A stretch of DNA of 39,435 nucleotides from Marinobacter sp. (GCA_022565395.1 JAIUMV010000029.1:1-39435); one strand, 5' to 3'; counted from the stretch's first letter, positions 25,479 through 35,413 are shown. Numbers and translations: made by a program. The notes: a model not told the origin generated them from the sequence alone.

Positions 25479-25976
25479 TCAGTGTGTCTTTTCTTCTTCT
25501 ACCTGCGCTTCGGCTTCCTGCTGCTGGCGCTGCAGAGCCTGTGCGTAGATAGCATCGAAGTTGACCGGGGCCAGCATCAGGCCAGGGTAGCTACCCTTGT
25601 TTACCACACTGTCGATGGTTTCGCGGGCATAGGGGAAAAGGATGGTCGGGCAGTAAGCGCCGAGCATCTGACCCAGCTGCGGGCCTTCGATGCCCTGCAC
25701 CATGAATACGCCCGCTTGCTGCACTTCAATGAGGTAAGCCACCTTCTCTTCCAGCTTGGCGGTAATGGTGAGGGACAGCACCACCTCAAACTGATTGTCA
25801 CTGATTTTGGTGTGACTGGTGTTCAGGTCCAGATTGACGTGAGGCTTCCACTGCTCCTGGAACACCAGGGGCGCGTTGGGCGACTCGAAAGACAGGTCTT
25901 TGATGTAAATGCGCTGAAGGGCAAACTGGGGTTGATTCGGATTGCCAGTACCTGCAGCCTGTTGATTGTCAGCCAT
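25479..25976 (-). CDS. secB: Protein-export chaperone SecB
   Basis: The 165-residue cytosolic tetrameric chaperone keeps preproteins unfolded and delivers them to SecA. It contains FALQRIYIKDLSFESPNAP, VVLSLTITAKLEEKVAYLIE, QAGVFMVQGIE and the C-terminal PGLMLAPVNFDAIYAQ, all diagnostic. ATG 25976 has AAGGAA six nt upstream; the frame opens further back but without support. In E. coli the order is yibN-grxC-secB; here the rhodanese gene is upstream but no grxC is present in the 228-bp gap. Confidence 0.97.
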   Translation of the reverse strand: MADNQQAAGTGNPNQPQFALQRIYIKDLSFESPNAPLVFQEQWKPHVNLDLNTSHTKISDNQFEVVLSLTITAKLEEKVAYLIEVQQAGVFMVQGIEGPQLGQMLGAYCPTILFPYARETIDSVVNKGSYPGLMLAPVNFDAIYAQALQRQQQEAEAQVEEEKTH

Positions 25977-26204
25977 GATTGTTCCTTTCCGTTGTTTCTT
26001 ATGATGTCTTCGGGGATGCAAAAAACGTACTGCTGAAACTACCACCCCGCCTGGTCAGCCAGCCGCAGCTTATGTTCACAGGCGCAGTACGCTCACAATA
26101 GTAACCGGTTTTAGCGGCATGAATGTGAACAGTGCGCCACTTTACCCAACATTTCAAGGGAGCCCCTGAAAAACCAATCGCAAGTGGCGCAGCGTCGCTG
26201 AAGC

Positions 26205-26621
26205 TTACTTTTTCACCAGCGGCAGGTTACTGGCGCGCCATTCGGCAATACCACCGTTCAGGCGCACAACCGTGGCGAACCCTTCTGCAGTAAGCTGCTT
26301 GACCGCCAGCGCTGAGTGCTGCCCCATCTTGTCAGCCACCACAATGGTTTTGTTCTCGTGTTTCTTCAGCGTGTTGAGCTTGTCTTTGATCTGCGCCAGA
26401 GGGATATGCATGGAACCGGTGATATGCCCCTCGGAGAACTCCTTACGCTCACGGATATCCAGCACAATGGCTTCATCCCGGTTCAACAGGCTGACCACCT
26501 GCTGAGGTGACAGCTTCTGCCCGCCCCGACGGGACTCCAGCAAGATCAGCATCACCAGCATGACTACGAACAAGGACACCAGAATGTAGTGGTTGCCTAC
26601 GAACTCAAAAAATCTTGCCAT
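26205..26621 (-). CDS. Membrane-anchored rhodanese-like protein (YibN type)
   Basis: The 138-residue protein has one N-terminal transmembrane helix (about 12-29, LVSLFVVMLVMLILL) and a rhodanese domain (about 38-135). It shows VLDIRERKEFSEGHITGSMH and VRLNGGIAEWR. The active-site loop reads VVADKMGQHS, with aspartate where the persulfide-forming cysteine of active rhodaneses stands, so sulfur-transferase activity is doubtful. It sits between gpmI (divergent) and secB (same strand), as YibN-like genes do in related bacteria. ATG 26621 has AGG seven nt upstream. Confidence 0.87.
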   Translation of the reverse strand: MARFFEFVGNHYILVSLFVVMLVMLILLESRRGGQKLSPQQVVSLLNRDEAIVLDIRERKEFSEGHITGSMHIPLAQIKDKLNTLKKHENKTIVVADKMGQHSALAVKQLTAEGFATVVRLNGGIAEWRASNLPLVKK

Positions 26622-26695
26622 CAGAATACCTGCCTACGGTTCAAACCCGGGCAGCACACGCAGACGCGCTGGCTGCCATAAAAAGACCTCGCGGG

Positions 26696-26701
26696 ATTAT
26701 A
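26696..26701 (-). promoter_or_regulatory. Possible -10 box for the rhodanese-secB direction
   Basis: A perfect TATAAT on the minus strand lies about 75 bp upstream of the rhodanese start, in the 182-bp divergent region. The matching -35 is weak. On the plus strand TAGAAT at 26758-26763 is a candidate -10 for gpmI. Confidence 0.35.
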
Positions 26702-26803
26702 CACACCCTCCCCTCCCGGCAGAAGGCAGGCCGATAGCCTGGCCAGGGCAAAGCGGGTAGAATAGCCGGACCTGATTTATTAGTTACGGGACCGGACTAC
26801 CTA

Positions 26804-28351
26804 ATGACTGCTAAGCGCAAGCCGACTGCCCTTATCATCCTTGACGGCTGGGGCCACCGTGAACCCTCCGACGACAACGCCATCAGCAACGCCAACACCC
26901 CGTTCTGGGACCAGCTCTGGCAGCAACAACCCAAGACGCTGATTAACACCTCCGGCATGTTTGTCGGTCTGCCTCACGGCCAGATGGGCAACTCCGAGGT
27001 TGGCCACATGAATCTGGGCGCCGGTCGAGTGGTCTATCAAAGCCTGACTCGCATTGATAAGGACCTTGAAGAAGGCACCTTTGCAGAAAACCCGGTTCTT
27101 TGCAGCGCCATCGACAAAGCCGTCAGCCAAGGCAAGGCCGTGCACCTGCTTGGCCTGCTCTCACCCGGTGGCGTTCACAGCCATGAGGACCACATCCTGG
27201 CGGCAGCCGAGCTGGCCGCCAAGCGAGGCGCAAAGGCGGTGTATATCCACGCCTTTCTGGATGGCCGTGACATGCCACCCCGCAGCGCCATGCCATCACT
27301 GGAAAAAGCAGCCCAGCGCCTGAAAGCCCTTGGCGTCGGCCGCGTAGCCTCTATCGTCGGCCGCTACTACGCCATGGACCGGGACAACCGCTGGGACCGT
27401 GTCGAGGCAGCCTATAACCTGATGACACTGGGTGAAGCCGAGTTCAACGCCGCCAACCCCATGCAGGCACTGGAAGCGGCCTATGAGCGTGGCGAAAATG
27501 ATGAATTCGTGAAAGCCACACGCATTCAATCCAACGGCGAACCGGATGCCAGCATTACCAATGGCGATGCGGTTATATTCATGAACTTCCGCGCTGACCG
27601 TGCGCGGGAAATGACCCGCGCTTTCGTCGACGACACGTTCGACGGCTTTGAGCGCAAGCGTCGCCCCCAGCTGGCGGACTTTGTGATGCTTACGGAGTAC
27701 GCTGCCGATATCAACACCGCCTGTGCCTACCCGCCCGAGTCCCTGACTAACAGCCTTGGCGAGTTCATGGAAAAGCAGGGCAAAACCCAGCTGCGTATTG
27801 CTGAAACCGAAAAGTATGCCCACGTGACATTCTTCTTCAGCGGCGGCCGGGAAACCCCATTCAGTGGTGAGGAGCGCATTCTGGTGCCCTCCCCCAACGT
27901 GGCCACCTACGACCTGCAGCCGGAAATGAGCGCACCAGAAGTCACCGACAAGCTGGTGGAAGCCATTAAAAGCGGCAAGTACGATCTTCTGGTATGCAAT
28001 TACGCCAATGGCGATATGGTTGGCCATACTGGCAAGCTATCAGCCGCCATCAAAGCCGCCGAATGCCTGGATCAGTGCCTGGTCCGTATCTGCGAAGCGT
28101 TAAACGAAGTGGGCGGGGAAGCCCTGATCACGGCGGACCACGGCAACTGCGAGCAGATGACTGACGCCAGTTCCGGTCAGGCCCATACCGCCCACACCAT
28201 CGGCCCGGTGCCGCTGGTCTATGTGGGCCCCCGCCAGGTCAGCCTACTGGATGACGGCGCTCTCAGTGACATTGCCCCCTCCTTGCTGACCCTGATGGGG
28301 CTGGAGCAACCCGGCGAGATGACCGGCCACAGCCTGGTCAGGGTCGGCTGA
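26804..28351 (+). CDS. gpmI: 2,3-bisphosphoglycerate-independent phosphoglycerate mutase
   Basis: The 515-residue metalloenzyme interconverts 3- and 2-phosphoglycerate in glycolysis and gluconeogenesis, using two Mn ions and a phosphoserine. It shows [18 protein letters not shown], the serine in [17 protein letters not shown] (about 65), [38 protein letters not shown] and [11 protein letters not shown]. Length is that of E. coli GpmI (514). The stop overlaps the envC start (TGATG), so the two are coupled. Confidence 0.97.
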   Translation: MTAKRKPTALIILDGWGHREPSDDNAISNANTPFWDQLWQQQPKTLINTSGMFVGLPHGQMGNSEVGHMNLGAGRVVYQSLTRIDKDLEEGTFAENPVLCSAIDKAVSQGKAVHLLGLLSPGGVHSHEDHILAAAELAAKRGAKAVYIHAFLDGRDMPPRSAMPSLEKAAQRLKALGVGRVASIVGRYYAMDRDNRWDRVEAAYNLMTLGEAEFNAANPMQALEAAYERGENDEFVKATRIQSNGEPDASITNGDAVIFMNFRADRAREMTRAFVDDTFDGFERKRRPQLADFVMLTEYAADINTACAYPPESLTNSLGEFMEKQGKTQLRIAETEKYAHVTFFFSGGRETPFSGEERILVPSPNVATYDLQPEMSAPEVTDKLVEAIKSGKYDLLVCNYANGDMVGHTGKLSAAIKAAECLDQCLVRICEALNEVGGEALITADHGNCEQMTDASSGQAHTAHTIGPVPLVYVGPRQVSLLDDGALSDIAPSLLTLMGLEQPGEMTGHSLVRVG

Positions 28352-29541
28352 TGCTGGCTGGCCCTCGTGCCAGCCTGAAACACCGCCTGCGAGCCAGCCT
28401 CGCGGGCGGTCTGCTGTTGTGCTGCCTGCTGTTGGCGGCAGCCCCCGACACCGCGCATGCCGACTTGCCCGATGTCTCACCCGCTCAGCTCAATGAACTT
28501 AAAAAGAAAATCAGTAACATCGACCAGTGGCTGAGCCGCGCGGAACGTGACCGCAGCCGCCTGGAGCGAGAACTGACAACCCTTGAGCGCACCATCAGTG
28601 ATCTGACCCGGGAGCGCAGGGAGCTGCGCCGCCAGGCCACCGCGGAGCAGCAGACCCTTAACAGCCTCAGAACACAGGAAAACGACCTTACCACTCAGCT
28701 GGAAAGCCAGCGCGAAAGCCTTAAAGCCCTGATCCGCGCCGCCTGGGCAGAAGGTGACGCTCCGGCCATCAAGGTGCTGCTGAATGAGATCAATCCGCAG
28801 CAACTATCCCGCACCATGACCTACTACGAATACCTGAGCAGGGACACTCTGCGCCGGCTGGACGCCTTCAACGCCACCCTGGCGGAACTGCGGGATACCC
28901 GTCAGCAAGTGGCGGCCTCACGGCTGGAACTGAGCCGCCTGGAAAGCGAAGCGGCCCAGCGCCAGGCTCGCCTGCAGGACACACAACAGCAACGCGAACA
29001 GACCCTGACAGCACTGGCCACAGAAATCACCAGCCGCCGCGATCAGCGGCAGGAGCTGGAAGCCGACCGGCAACGACTGGAACGTCTGTTGCGGGAAGTG
29101 GAAGCCGCTATTGCCAATCTGCCCACGCCTACCGATGCGGGCCCATTCAGTGCACAGCGCAATAAACTCCCCTGGCCTGCCAGCGGCGATGTCATTGCCC
29201 GTTTCGGCGACAGTCTGCACCAGGGCCAGATGCGCCAGAACGGCATCATCATCAGCACTCGGGAAGAAACCGAGGTCAAAGCAGTGCATTATGGCCGGGT
29301 GGTCTTCGCCAACTGGCTGCGTGGCTTTGGCCTGATGACCATCATTGATCATGGCGATGGCTACATGAGCCTCTACGGTCACAACAGCAGCCTTTTGCGA
29401 AGCCCTGGCGACTGGGTCAACGCCGGCGAAAGCATAGCGGTCTCCGGCCGCAGCGGCGGAACTGAGAACCCCGTCGTCTATTTCGAGATTCGCCATCAGG
29501 GCAAGCCGCAAAATCCCACCCGCTGGCTCAGAAATCGCTGA
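28351..29541 (+). CDS. envC: EnvC-type murein hydrolase activator
   Basis: The 396-residue periplasmic protein activates amidases (AmiA/B) at the division septum. It has a signal peptide (LAGGLLLCCLLLAAAPDTAHA), a long charged coiled coil (about 45-255) that in E. coli binds FtsEX, and a C-terminal LytM domain (about 270-396). The LytM domain lacks metal ligands, with NGIIISTREET and VYFEIRHQG in place of the usual His/Asp sites, as in EnvC regulators. The coiled-coil codons are Arg/Leu/Glu-rich. It starts at ATG 28351, overlapping the gpmI stop by 1 nt. Confidence 0.93.
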   Translation: MLAGPRASLKHRLRASLAGGLLLCCLLLAAAPDTAHADLPDVSPAQLNELKKKISNIDQWLSRAERDRSRLERELTTLERTISDLTRERRELRRQATAEQQTLNSLRTQENDLTTQLESQRESLKALIRAAWAEGDAPAIKVLLNEINPQQLSRTMTYYEYLSRDTLRRLDAFNATLAELRDTRQQVAASRLELSRLESEAAQRQARLQDTQQQREQTLTALATEITSRRDQRQELEADRQRLERLLREVEAAIANLPTPTDAGPFSAQRNKLPWPASGDVIARFGDSLHQGQMRQNGIIISTREETEVKAVHYGRVVFANWLRGFGLMTIIDHGDGYMSLYGHNSSLLRSPGDWVNAGESIAVSGRSGGTENPVVYFEIRHQGKPQNPTRWLRNR

Positions 29542-29551
29542 CAAACAACAC

Positions 29552-29575
29552 TTTTACCACCATACTGTGGTAAAA
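29552..29575 (+). promoter_or_regulatory. Intercistronic hairpin between envC and ctpA
   Basis: A 9-bp perfect inverted repeat (TTTTACCAC / GTGGTAAAA, 6-nt loop) lies 10 bp after the envC stop, without a T-run. It may be a weak terminator, an mRNA-stabilising hairpin or an operator. Confidence 0.55.
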
Positions 29576-29633
29576 CAGGGTCTTTGCGACGCACAATCCA
29601 ACGACCTTCCGGACAAGAAGACAGGACATTTTA

Positions 29634-30989
29634 ATGAGTAGGGTCCGCTGTAAGCTCCACACCGCCCTTGGCCTCACCTGCCTGATGGTACTCCCCCTTC
29701 CGCTGATGGCTGATGAGCCTGCAGGCGCCGTCGTGCGCGCTACGCATCAGGGGCAGGACGTACAGATTCAGCTGCCACCGGCTGAGCAGCAGCTGCCACT
29801 GGATGACCTGCGCAAGTTCACCGAAGTGTTCGGTCGCATCAAGGAAGCCTACGTTGAGGAGGTGGATGACCGCACGCTGCTGGAAAATGCCATCAAGGGT
29901 ATGCTGTCCGGCCTTGACCCCCACTCCACCTATCTGGAGCCCCAAGCCTACGAGGAGCTGGAAGAGAGCACCACCGGCGAGTTTGGCGGCCTGGGTATCG
30001 AAATTGGTATGGAAGACGGCTTCGTCCGGGTCATCACCCCCATCGATGACACCCCCGCCCAACGGGCTGGAGTGCTGCCCGGTGACATGATCATCAAGCT
30101 GGGCGACCGGCAGGTCAAAGGCATGTCTTTGGAAGAAGCGGTACGCACCATGCGCGGCGAACCCGGCACGATACTGCGCCTGACCATCATGCGGGAAGGC
30201 CAGCCAGCACCGCTGGAAATAGATGTTGAGCGTGCCGTCATCAAGGTCACCAGCGTGCGTTACCATACCCTGGAGCCAGGGTTTGGCTATCTACGTATCA
30301 CCCAGTTCCAGGCTGATACCGGCCGGGAGTTCCGCACTGCCATCCGTAGCCTGAAACAGGCCAATGGCGACAGCCTGCAAGGGCTGGTGATTGACGTGCG
30401 CAACAACCCCGGCGGGGTGTTGCAGGCTGCCGTGGAAGCCGCAGATGCACTGCTGGATGAAGGCTTGATCGTCTATACCCAGGGCCGCGTGCAAAGCTCA
30501 CGCCTGCGTTTCAGCGCCAAACCCGGCGATGTGGCGGAAGGCGTACCCGTCGTCGTGCTGATAAACAGTGGCTCCGCCTCAGCGTCTGAAATCCTGGCGG
30601 GAGCGTTGCAGGATCACAAACGCGCAGTGATCATGGGCACCGATTCCTTCGGCAAAGGCTCGGTACAGACCGTCATTCCACTGGATGAGACCCATGCCAT
30701 CAAACTGACCACTGCCCGCTATTACACGCCTAATGGCCGCTCCATCCAGGCCAAAGGGATTGAGCCTGATATTCTGGTGAAGCCTGCGCAGGTTACCGAG
30801 GTGGAAGGCCGCCGCATGGTGACGGAAGCAGACCTGAGCCGGCACCTCAGCAACGATGATGCGGGCCGTCGCGAGCGTGACCGTAGCAGCCGTGCCGAGC
30901 AACTGAACCGGGATTTTCAGCTGGTCTCAGCCCTTAATCTGCTGAAAGGCCTCAGCATCCTTGAACAAGGCAGGGCTCAGGTCCGGTGA
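29634..30989 (+). CDS. ctpA: Carboxyl-terminal processing protease (S41)
   Basis: The 451-residue periplasmic protease has a signal peptide (GLTCLMVLPLPLMA), an N-terminal S41 helical region (KEAYVEEVDDRTLLENAIKG) and a PDZ domain (about 115-195; GGLGIEIGMEDGFVRVITPI). The S41 catalytic domain has the Ser nucleophile in NSGSASASEILAGAL and the Lys in DSFGKGSVQTV. Relatives degrade peptidoglycan hydrolases with adaptor proteins, consistent with the envC neighbour. AGGA lies seven nt before the ATG. Its TGA overlaps the next gene's GTG. Confidence 0.95.
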   Translation: MSRVRCKLHTALGLTCLMVLPLPLMADEPAGAVVRATHQGQDVQIQLPPAEQQLPLDDLRKFTEVFGRIKEAYVEEVDDRTLLENAIKGMLSGLDPHSTYLEPQAYEELEESTTGEFGGLGIEIGMEDGFVRVITPIDDTPAQRAGVLPGDMIIKLGDRQVKGMSLEEAVRTMRGEPGTILRLTIMREGQPAPLEIDVERAVIKVTSVRYHTLEPGFGYLRITQFQADTGREFRTAIRSLKQANGDSLQGLVIDVRNNPGGVLQAAVEAADALLDEGLIVYTQGRVQSSRLRFSAKPGDVAEGVPVVVLINSGSASASEILAGALQDHKRAVIMGTDSFGKGSVQTVIPLDETHAIKLTTARYYTPNGRSIQAKGIEPDILVKPAQVTEVEGRRMVTEADLSRHLSNDDAGRRERDRSSRAEQLNRDFQLVSALNLLKGLSILEQGRAQVR

Positions 30990-31816
30990 CACAAAGGCTC
31001 ATCCGATATCTGCTGATCCTGTCAGCGCCGCTGGCCGGCTTGTTCGCGCCTGCCGCCCAGGCGGAGCAAGGCACCGCGGTGGCGCCCACTATTGCCATTA
31101 TCATCGACGATATGGGCTATGACCTGGAGCAGGGCCGCCGTCTGATCGAGATGGAACAACCCCTGACACTGGCCTTCCTGCCCTTTCGCCCCTACACCAG
31201 GCGCCTCGCCCATGAAGCCCATAGCCAGGGCAAGGAAATCATGCTGCACGCCCCCATGGCCAACACCAAAGCCATCGGCCTTGGTGCAGGCGGACTGGAC
31301 GCCAGCATGGACCAGCACACCGTAACCACGGTACTGAGGCGGTCCCTGCAGTCCATACCCCACGTACGCGGTGTCAACAATCATATGGGCAGCCTGCTTA
31401 CCCAGCTGCAGGAGCCCATGACATGGATCATGGAAGAGATCCGCCAGTATCCGCTCTACTTTGTCGATAGCCGCACCATTGCCAGCACGGTTGCCGAGCG
31501 CACCGCTCAGGCCCATGACATACCCACCCTCAGCCGGGATGTTTTTCTGGATCATGAGCAGACGGAGGAGTATGTGGACGCCCAGTTCCAGCATTTGCTG
31601 GCGGTAGCCCGCAGGCGGGGCAGCGCCATTGCTATCGGCCACCCTTACCCGGTGACGGTAGATTATCTGGCGCGGAAACTGCCGGAACTGGACGAAATGG
31701 GCATTTCAATAGCAACCGTCAGCGGTCTTTGGGCACTGCGGAATAACAATGAAGCGATGTTTGCCGAAGGGGAAAAGCGCCCGGTGACATCGGGGCTGGC
31801 GGCTAAAGAGCGGTAA
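30986..31816 (+). CDS. yibQ: Divergent polysaccharide deacetylase family protein (YibQ)
   Basis: The 276-residue protein has a signal peptide (LLILSAPLAGLFAPAAQA) and a divergent polysaccharide-deacetylase domain. It shows IAIIIDDMGYD with the Asp pair, LTLAFLPF, EIMLHAPM, NNHMGSLLT, YFVDSRT and AIAIGHPYPVTVD. A role in cell-envelope sugar modification is likely but not established. It begins at GTG 30986 in a 4-bp overlap with ctpA and completes the conserved gpmI-envC-ctpA-yibQ cluster. Confidence 0.92.
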   Translation: MTQRLIRYLLILSAPLAGLFAPAAQAEQGTAVAPTIAIIIDDMGYDLEQGRRLIEMEQPLTLAFLPFRPYTRRLAHEAHSQGKEIMLHAPMANTKAIGLGAGGLDASMDQHTVTTVLRRSLQSIPHVRGVNNHMGSLLTQLQEPMTWIMEEIRQYPLYFVDSRTIASTVAERTAQAHDIPTLSRDVFLDHEQTEEYVDAQFQHLLAVARRRGSAIAIGHPYPVTVDYLARKLPELDEMGISIATVSGLWALRNNNEAMFAEGEKRPVTSGLAAKER

Positions 31817-31825
31817 AGACAGTTT

Positions 31826-31964
31826 TAGCCACGGACGGACACGGACAAACACGGACGTTTTTAGAAAACCAAGTCTGGTCGCTTGGTAAGCAGTACATCA
31901 ACTAAAAATCTGTGTGTCTTTTGTCCGTGTATTTCCGTGTCCGTCCGTGGCAAAAAATCTGTTT
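31826..31964. repeat. Interspersed palindromic repeat, copy D (different core)
   Basis: TAGCCACGGACGGACACGGA at the left is matched by the inverted TCCGTGTCCGTCCGTGGCA at the right. The central 60 or so bp are unrelated to copies A-C and contain a small hairpin (ACCAAG / CTTGGT). The CCGCGGAA outer arms are missing. It lies between the convergent yibQ and hisF genes, a few bases from the hisF stop, and may serve as a bidirectional terminator. Confidence 0.88.
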
Positions 31965-31969
31965 AATCT

Positions 31970-32743
31970 CTAATCCCTGACCTCAATCCCCTGCGCCTTC
32001 ATAAACGCCTTGGCTTCAGGAATCGTGTGCTGGCCGAAGTGGAAAATGGACGCTGCCAATACTGCATCCGCGCCACCCTGCAACACGCCATCCGCCAGAT
32101 GCTGCAGCTCACCTACGCCACCGGACGCGATCACCGGCACCGGCACCGCATCACTGACCGCACGGGTCAGGCCAAGATCAAAACCAATTTTGGTGCCATC
32201 CCGGTCCATACTGGTCAGCAGCAGCTCGCCGGCACCGAAGGCCGTCATTTTGCGAGCCCACTCCACCACGTCAATGCCGGTGGGCTTGCGACCGCCATGG
32301 GTAAAAATCTCCCAACGGGGCGGCTCACCGGCGGCGCTGACCTGCTTGGCATCGATCGCTACCACAATGCACTGGCTGCCAAAGCGATCGGCCGCCTCAC
32401 GTACAAACTCCGGATTGAACACAGCAGCGGTATTGATGCTGACCTTGTCAGCCCCGGCGTTAAGCAGTTTGCGGATGTCATCCACGGTCCGCACGCCACC
32501 ACCCACTGTCAGCGGGATAAACACCTCACTGGCCATGCGCTCCACGGTTTCATAGGTGGTGTCGCGGCTTTCGTGGCTGGCGGTAATGTCCAGAAAGGTG
32601 ATCTCGTCAGCGCCCTGCTCGTTATATTTACGGGCAACTTCTACCGGGTCTCCGGCGTCACGGATGTCGACAAAGTTGACCCCCTTAACCACCCGGCCCT
32701 TATCAACATCAAGGCAAGGGATGATGCGCTTTGCCAGTCCCAT
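31970..32743 (-). CDS. hisF: Imidazole glycerol phosphate synthase cyclase subunit
   Basis: The 257-residue TIM-barrel subunit converts PRFAR and HisH-derived ammonia to imidazole glycerol phosphate and AICAR. It has [16 protein letters not shown] (Asp11 type general acid), [51 protein letters not shown] and [12 protein letters not shown]. The start is ATG 32743, one nt after the hisA stop, with GGAG upstream; the frame runs back to 32881 inside hisA. Confidence 0.97.
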   Translation of the reverse strand: MGLAKRIIPCLDVDKGRVVKGVNFVDIRDAGDPVEVARKYNEQGADEITFLDITASHESRDTTYETVERMASEVFIPLTVGGGVRTVDDIRKLLNAGADKVSINTAAVFNPEFVREAADRFGSQCIVVAIDAKQVSAAGEPPRWEIFTHGGRKPTGIDVVEWARKMTAFGAGELLLTSMDRDGTKIGFDLGLTRAVSDAVPVPVIASGGVGELQHLADGVLQGGADAVLAASIFHFGQHTIPEAKAFMKAQGIEVRD

Positions 32744-32744
32744 G

Positions 32745-33491
32745 TTACTGCGCTCCAGCCTGTTGGCTGTCGCACCAGGCTTGCGCCTCGGCAACGTCCA
32801 GCGTGCCTTCATAAATGGCGCGACCGGTGATGGCACCCAGAATACCCCGCGGCGCAACCTTGGCCAGCTGATGAATGTCATCCATATTGGTCACCCCACC
32901 CGAGGCAATAACCGGAATACCGCCCTGCTCCGCCAGTGCGACCGTAGCTTCCACATTAACACCCTGCATCATGCCGTCGCGGTTGATGTCGGTATAAACA
33001 ATGGACTCCACGCCGTCGTGGGCAAAGCGTTTGGCCAGATCCACCGCCATGACTTCAGAGACTTCCGCCCAGCCATCAGTGGCCACCCGGCCATCCTTCG
33101 CGTCCAGACCAACGATAATATGGCCGGGGAACTGCTGGCACATCTCGGTCACAAACTCAGGCTCTTTAACCGCCTTGGTACCAATGATGACCCACTGCAC
33201 ACCTGCACTCAGATAGGCCTCAATGATATCTGCCGAGCGAATACCACCACCGATCTGGATAGGCAGGTTGGGGAATTTGCGGGCGATGGCCTGGACAATT
33301 TCGCCATTAACCGGCTCACCGGCAAACGCGCCGTTAAGGTCTACCAGGTGCAAACGACGGGCACCGGCATCCACCCAACGCGCAGCCATATCGACCGGGT
33401 CATCGGAAAACACCGTGGAGTCGTCCATTCGGCCCTGGCGCAGGCGAACACATTTACCGTCTTTCAGATCAATGGCGGGAATAATCAGCAT
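32745..33491 (-). CDS. hisA: ProFAR isomerase HisA
   Basis: The 248-residue TIM-barrel isomerase opens ProFAR to [25 protein letters not shown] carries the catalytic Asp8; [39 protein letters not shown] (second catalytic Asp) and [13 protein letters not shown] are present. It lies between hisH and hisF in the operon. Confidence 0.97.
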   Translation of the reverse strand: MLIIPAIDLKDGKCVRLRQGRMDDSTVFSDDPVDMAARWVDAGARRLHLVDLNGAFAGEPVNGEIVQAIARKFPNLPIQIGGGIRSADIIEAYLSAGVQWVIIGTKAVKEPEFVTEMCQQFPGHIIVGLDAKDGRVATDGWAEVSEVMAVDLAKRFAHDGVESIVYTDINRDGMMQGVNVEATVALAEQGGIPVIASGGVTNMDDIHQLAKVAPRGILGAITGRAIYEGTLDVAEAQAWCDSQQAGAQ

Positions 33492-33532
33492 ATCAGGTGG
33501 GTCTCATCAAAGGTGCACTGGCATCAGCAAGA

Positions 33533-34174
33533 TCAAGCCTTGCCAGACCAATCAACAAAGTTTTTCAGCAGCTGCAGGCCGGCGCGGGCGCTTTTTTCCG
33601 GGTGAAACTGCACAGCAAACACATTTTCCCTGGCGACAGCAGCTGCCAGCTCCACGCCATAACGGGTACGCCCGGCAACATCCGAGTTACCGTCACTTTC
33701 CACGAAATAGCTGTGCACGAAATAAAAGCGGTCGCCGTCCGGGATGCCAGACCACATGGGGTGGTCCTGTGTCTGCCAGACTTCATTCCAGCCCATGTGG
33801 GGCACTTTCAGGCGCTCGCCATTTTCAGTCAGATGCTGGCCAAAGAAGCGAACCTGGTTGGGGAACAGATCAATCCCGTCCACACCGCCATTTTCCTCAC
33901 TATGCACCATCAGCGCCTGCATACCGACACAGATCCCCAGCAGAGGACGGTCAACCGCCACTTCCCGCACCAGGGCATCCACTTCCAACCGGCGAATCTC
34001 CGCCATACAGTCGCGGATCGCGCCAACCCCCGGCAGAATCACCCGATCAGCTTCACGAATCAGGGCCGGGTCAGCGGTAACCAGCACGCGGACACCGTCA
34101 GCCACATGCTCGACGGCCTTACTGACGGAGTGCAGGTTACCCATCCCATAGTCGATGATGGCAACAGTCTTCAT
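33533..34174 (-). CDS. hisH: Imidazole glycerol phosphate synthase glutaminase subunit
   Basis: The 213-residue class I amidotransferase supplies ammonia to His[24 protein letters not shown], the catalytic cysteine in [12 protein letters not shown] and the His/Glu in [11 protein letters not shown] are visible. ATG 34174 fits the family start, with GGAG upstream; the TTG at 34180 is unnecessary. It begins 21 bp after hisB. Confidence 0.96.
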   Translation of the reverse strand: MKTVAIIDYGMGNLHSVSKAVEHVADGVRVLVTADPALIREADRVILPGVGAIRDCMAEIRRLEVDALVREVAVDRPLLGICVGMQALMVHSEENGGVDGIDLFPNQVRFFGQHLTENGERLKVPHMGWNEVWQTQDHPMWSGIPDGDRFYFVHSYFVESDGNSDVAGRTRYGVELAAAVARENVFAVQFHPEKSARAGLQLLKNFVDWSGKA

Positions 34175-34195
34175 GAACAATCGACTCCGGACCGT

Positions 34196-34789
34196 TTACA
34201 GAGAACCCTTGGTGGACGGCATGACACCCGCCATGCGCTCGTCAGCTTCGATAGCCATGCGCAGGGCCCGGCCGAACGCCTTGAATACCGTTTCAATCTG
34301 GTGGTGAGTGTTCTTGCCACGCAGGTTGTCGATATGCAGGGTCACCATCGAGTGGTTGACGAAACCGTGGAAGAACTCCTCAAACAGGTCAACGTCAAAA
34401 CCGCCCACGGTGGCGCGGGTATAGGGTACTTCCATGGTCAGACCAGGGCGGCCGGACAAATCAATCACCACCCGTGACAAGGCTTCGTCCAGCGGCACGT
34501 AAGCGTGGCCGTAACGACGGATACCCTTCTTGTCACCGACGGCCTGCTTGAACGCCTGACCGAGGGTGATGCCGATATCTTCCACCGTGTGGTGGTCATC
34601 AATGTGCAGGTCACCCTTGCAGGTGATATCCAGATCCACCAGCCCGTGACGAGCGATCTGATCCATCATGTGCTCAAGGAAGGGCACGCCGGTGTCGAAG
34701 GTGGCTTTACCGGTACCATCCAGATTGATGGTGACGGTGATCTGAGTTTCCAGGGTATCGCGTTCTACCCGGGCAATGCGTTCAGCCAT
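34196..34789 (-). CDS. hisB: Imidazoleglycerol-phosphate dehydratase
   Basis: The 197-residue monofunctional dehydratase forms imidazole acetol phosphate. It has the duplicated metal-binding motifs [15 protein letters not shown] and [17 protein letters not shown], plus [13 protein letters not shown] and [18 protein letters not shown]. No phosphatase domain is fused, unlike the E. coli bifunctional HisB. ATG 34789 follows GGAG at good spacing. It is the first gene of hisBHAF. Confidence 0.97.
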   Translation of the reverse strand: MAERIARVERDTLETQITVTINLDGTGKATFDTGVPFLEHMMDQIARHGLVDLDITCKGDLHIDDHHTVEDIGITLGQAFKQAVGDKKGIRRYGHAYVPLDEALSRVVIDLSGRPGLTMEVPYTRATVGGFDVDLFEEFFHGFVNHSMVTLHIDNLRGKNTHHQIETVFKAFGRALRMAIEADERMAGVMPSTKGSL

Positions 34790-34835
34790 GGGGGCTCCAG
34801 AATCCTGACAGGGCACAAGAGGCCAGATTGAGTAA

Positions 34836-34870
34836 AAACGGAATTATACCCGGTTCGGCGGCTGTAGTCG
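34836..34870 (-). promoter_or_regulatory. hisBHAF promoter
   Basis: On the minus strand a perfect TATAAT (34848-34843) lies about 55 bp upstream of the hisB ATG. The -35 region 17 bp upstream is GCGACT, only half matching. No attenuator-like His-rich leader peptide is seen. Confidence 0.5.
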
Positions 34871-34910
34871 CCCCATAGCGGTGACATGGCGGTGATATGG
34901 AAGGAATAGT

Positions 34911-34935
34911 CGGGGCCTATGAAAAACAGGCCCCG
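34911..34935 (-). terminator. Hairpin downstream of the SRPBCC gene
   Basis: An 8-bp GC-rich stem (CGGGGCCT / AGGCCCCG, 9-nt loop) begins 16 bp after the stop codon of the SRPBCC gene. No T-run follows on the minus strand, so it is a weak or factor-assisted terminator. Confidence 0.55.
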
Positions 34936-34951
34936 TTTCAGGCTGGCTGGC

Positions 34952-35413
34952 TCAGAAGGCCTTTTTCAGGTTCTCGACGTAAGTATCAACCAGGCTGTTG
35001 AATTCATGCTTGATGACCGGACTGATAGCCAGCTTGAGCAGGCTCGGCAGGGGCAGGGTCAGCTCTGCTTTGGTCTGGAAGCTGGCATGGGTGCCACCAT
35101 CGCTGTTACTGGTGAGCGTCCAGCGACCGCTGACAACACCGTTACCGTCGCCTTTCACCGGTGTCCAGACGATAGTGCCCGCCGACTTGTCGGCGACGTA
35201 TTTGCAGGCATAAACAGATTGCAGGGCGTGTTTGTCTACGCCTACTTTTTCCATTTCCCAGCGGAAGGTGTTGTCGCCCAGGTCCGTCAGCTTATCCACT
35301 TTGGGGAAGTGACTGCCCGATCTTGGTACGTCTGCCAGCAGTTCAAATACGGCGTCAAGGTCTCCGGCCAGATCGAACTCGCGATTCAGGTCAATAGATA
35401 CAGTGATAGCCAC
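34952..35413 (-). CDS. SRPBCC (START-like) family protein
   Basis: The 153-residue protein has the helix-grip pattern of SRPBCC/polyketide cyclase-like proteins. An N-terminal strand ITVSIDLNREFDLAGDLDAVFELLAD opens as ITVSIDLNREFDL then VFELLADVP, followed by antiparallel strands and a long C-terminal helix (FNSLVDTYVENLKKAF). There is no signal peptide. The ligand is unknown; family members bind hydrophobic molecules. It starts at GTG 35413 with AGGAG six nt upstream. It is divergent from asmA. Confidence 0.85.
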   Translation of the reverse strand: MAITVSIDLNREFDLAGDLDAVFELLADVPRSGSHFPKVDKLTDLGDNTFRWEMEKVGVDKHALQSVYACKYVADKSAGTIVWTPVKGDGNGVVSGRWTLTSNSDGGTHASFQTKAELTLPLPSLLKLAISPVIKHEFNSLVDTYVENLKKAF

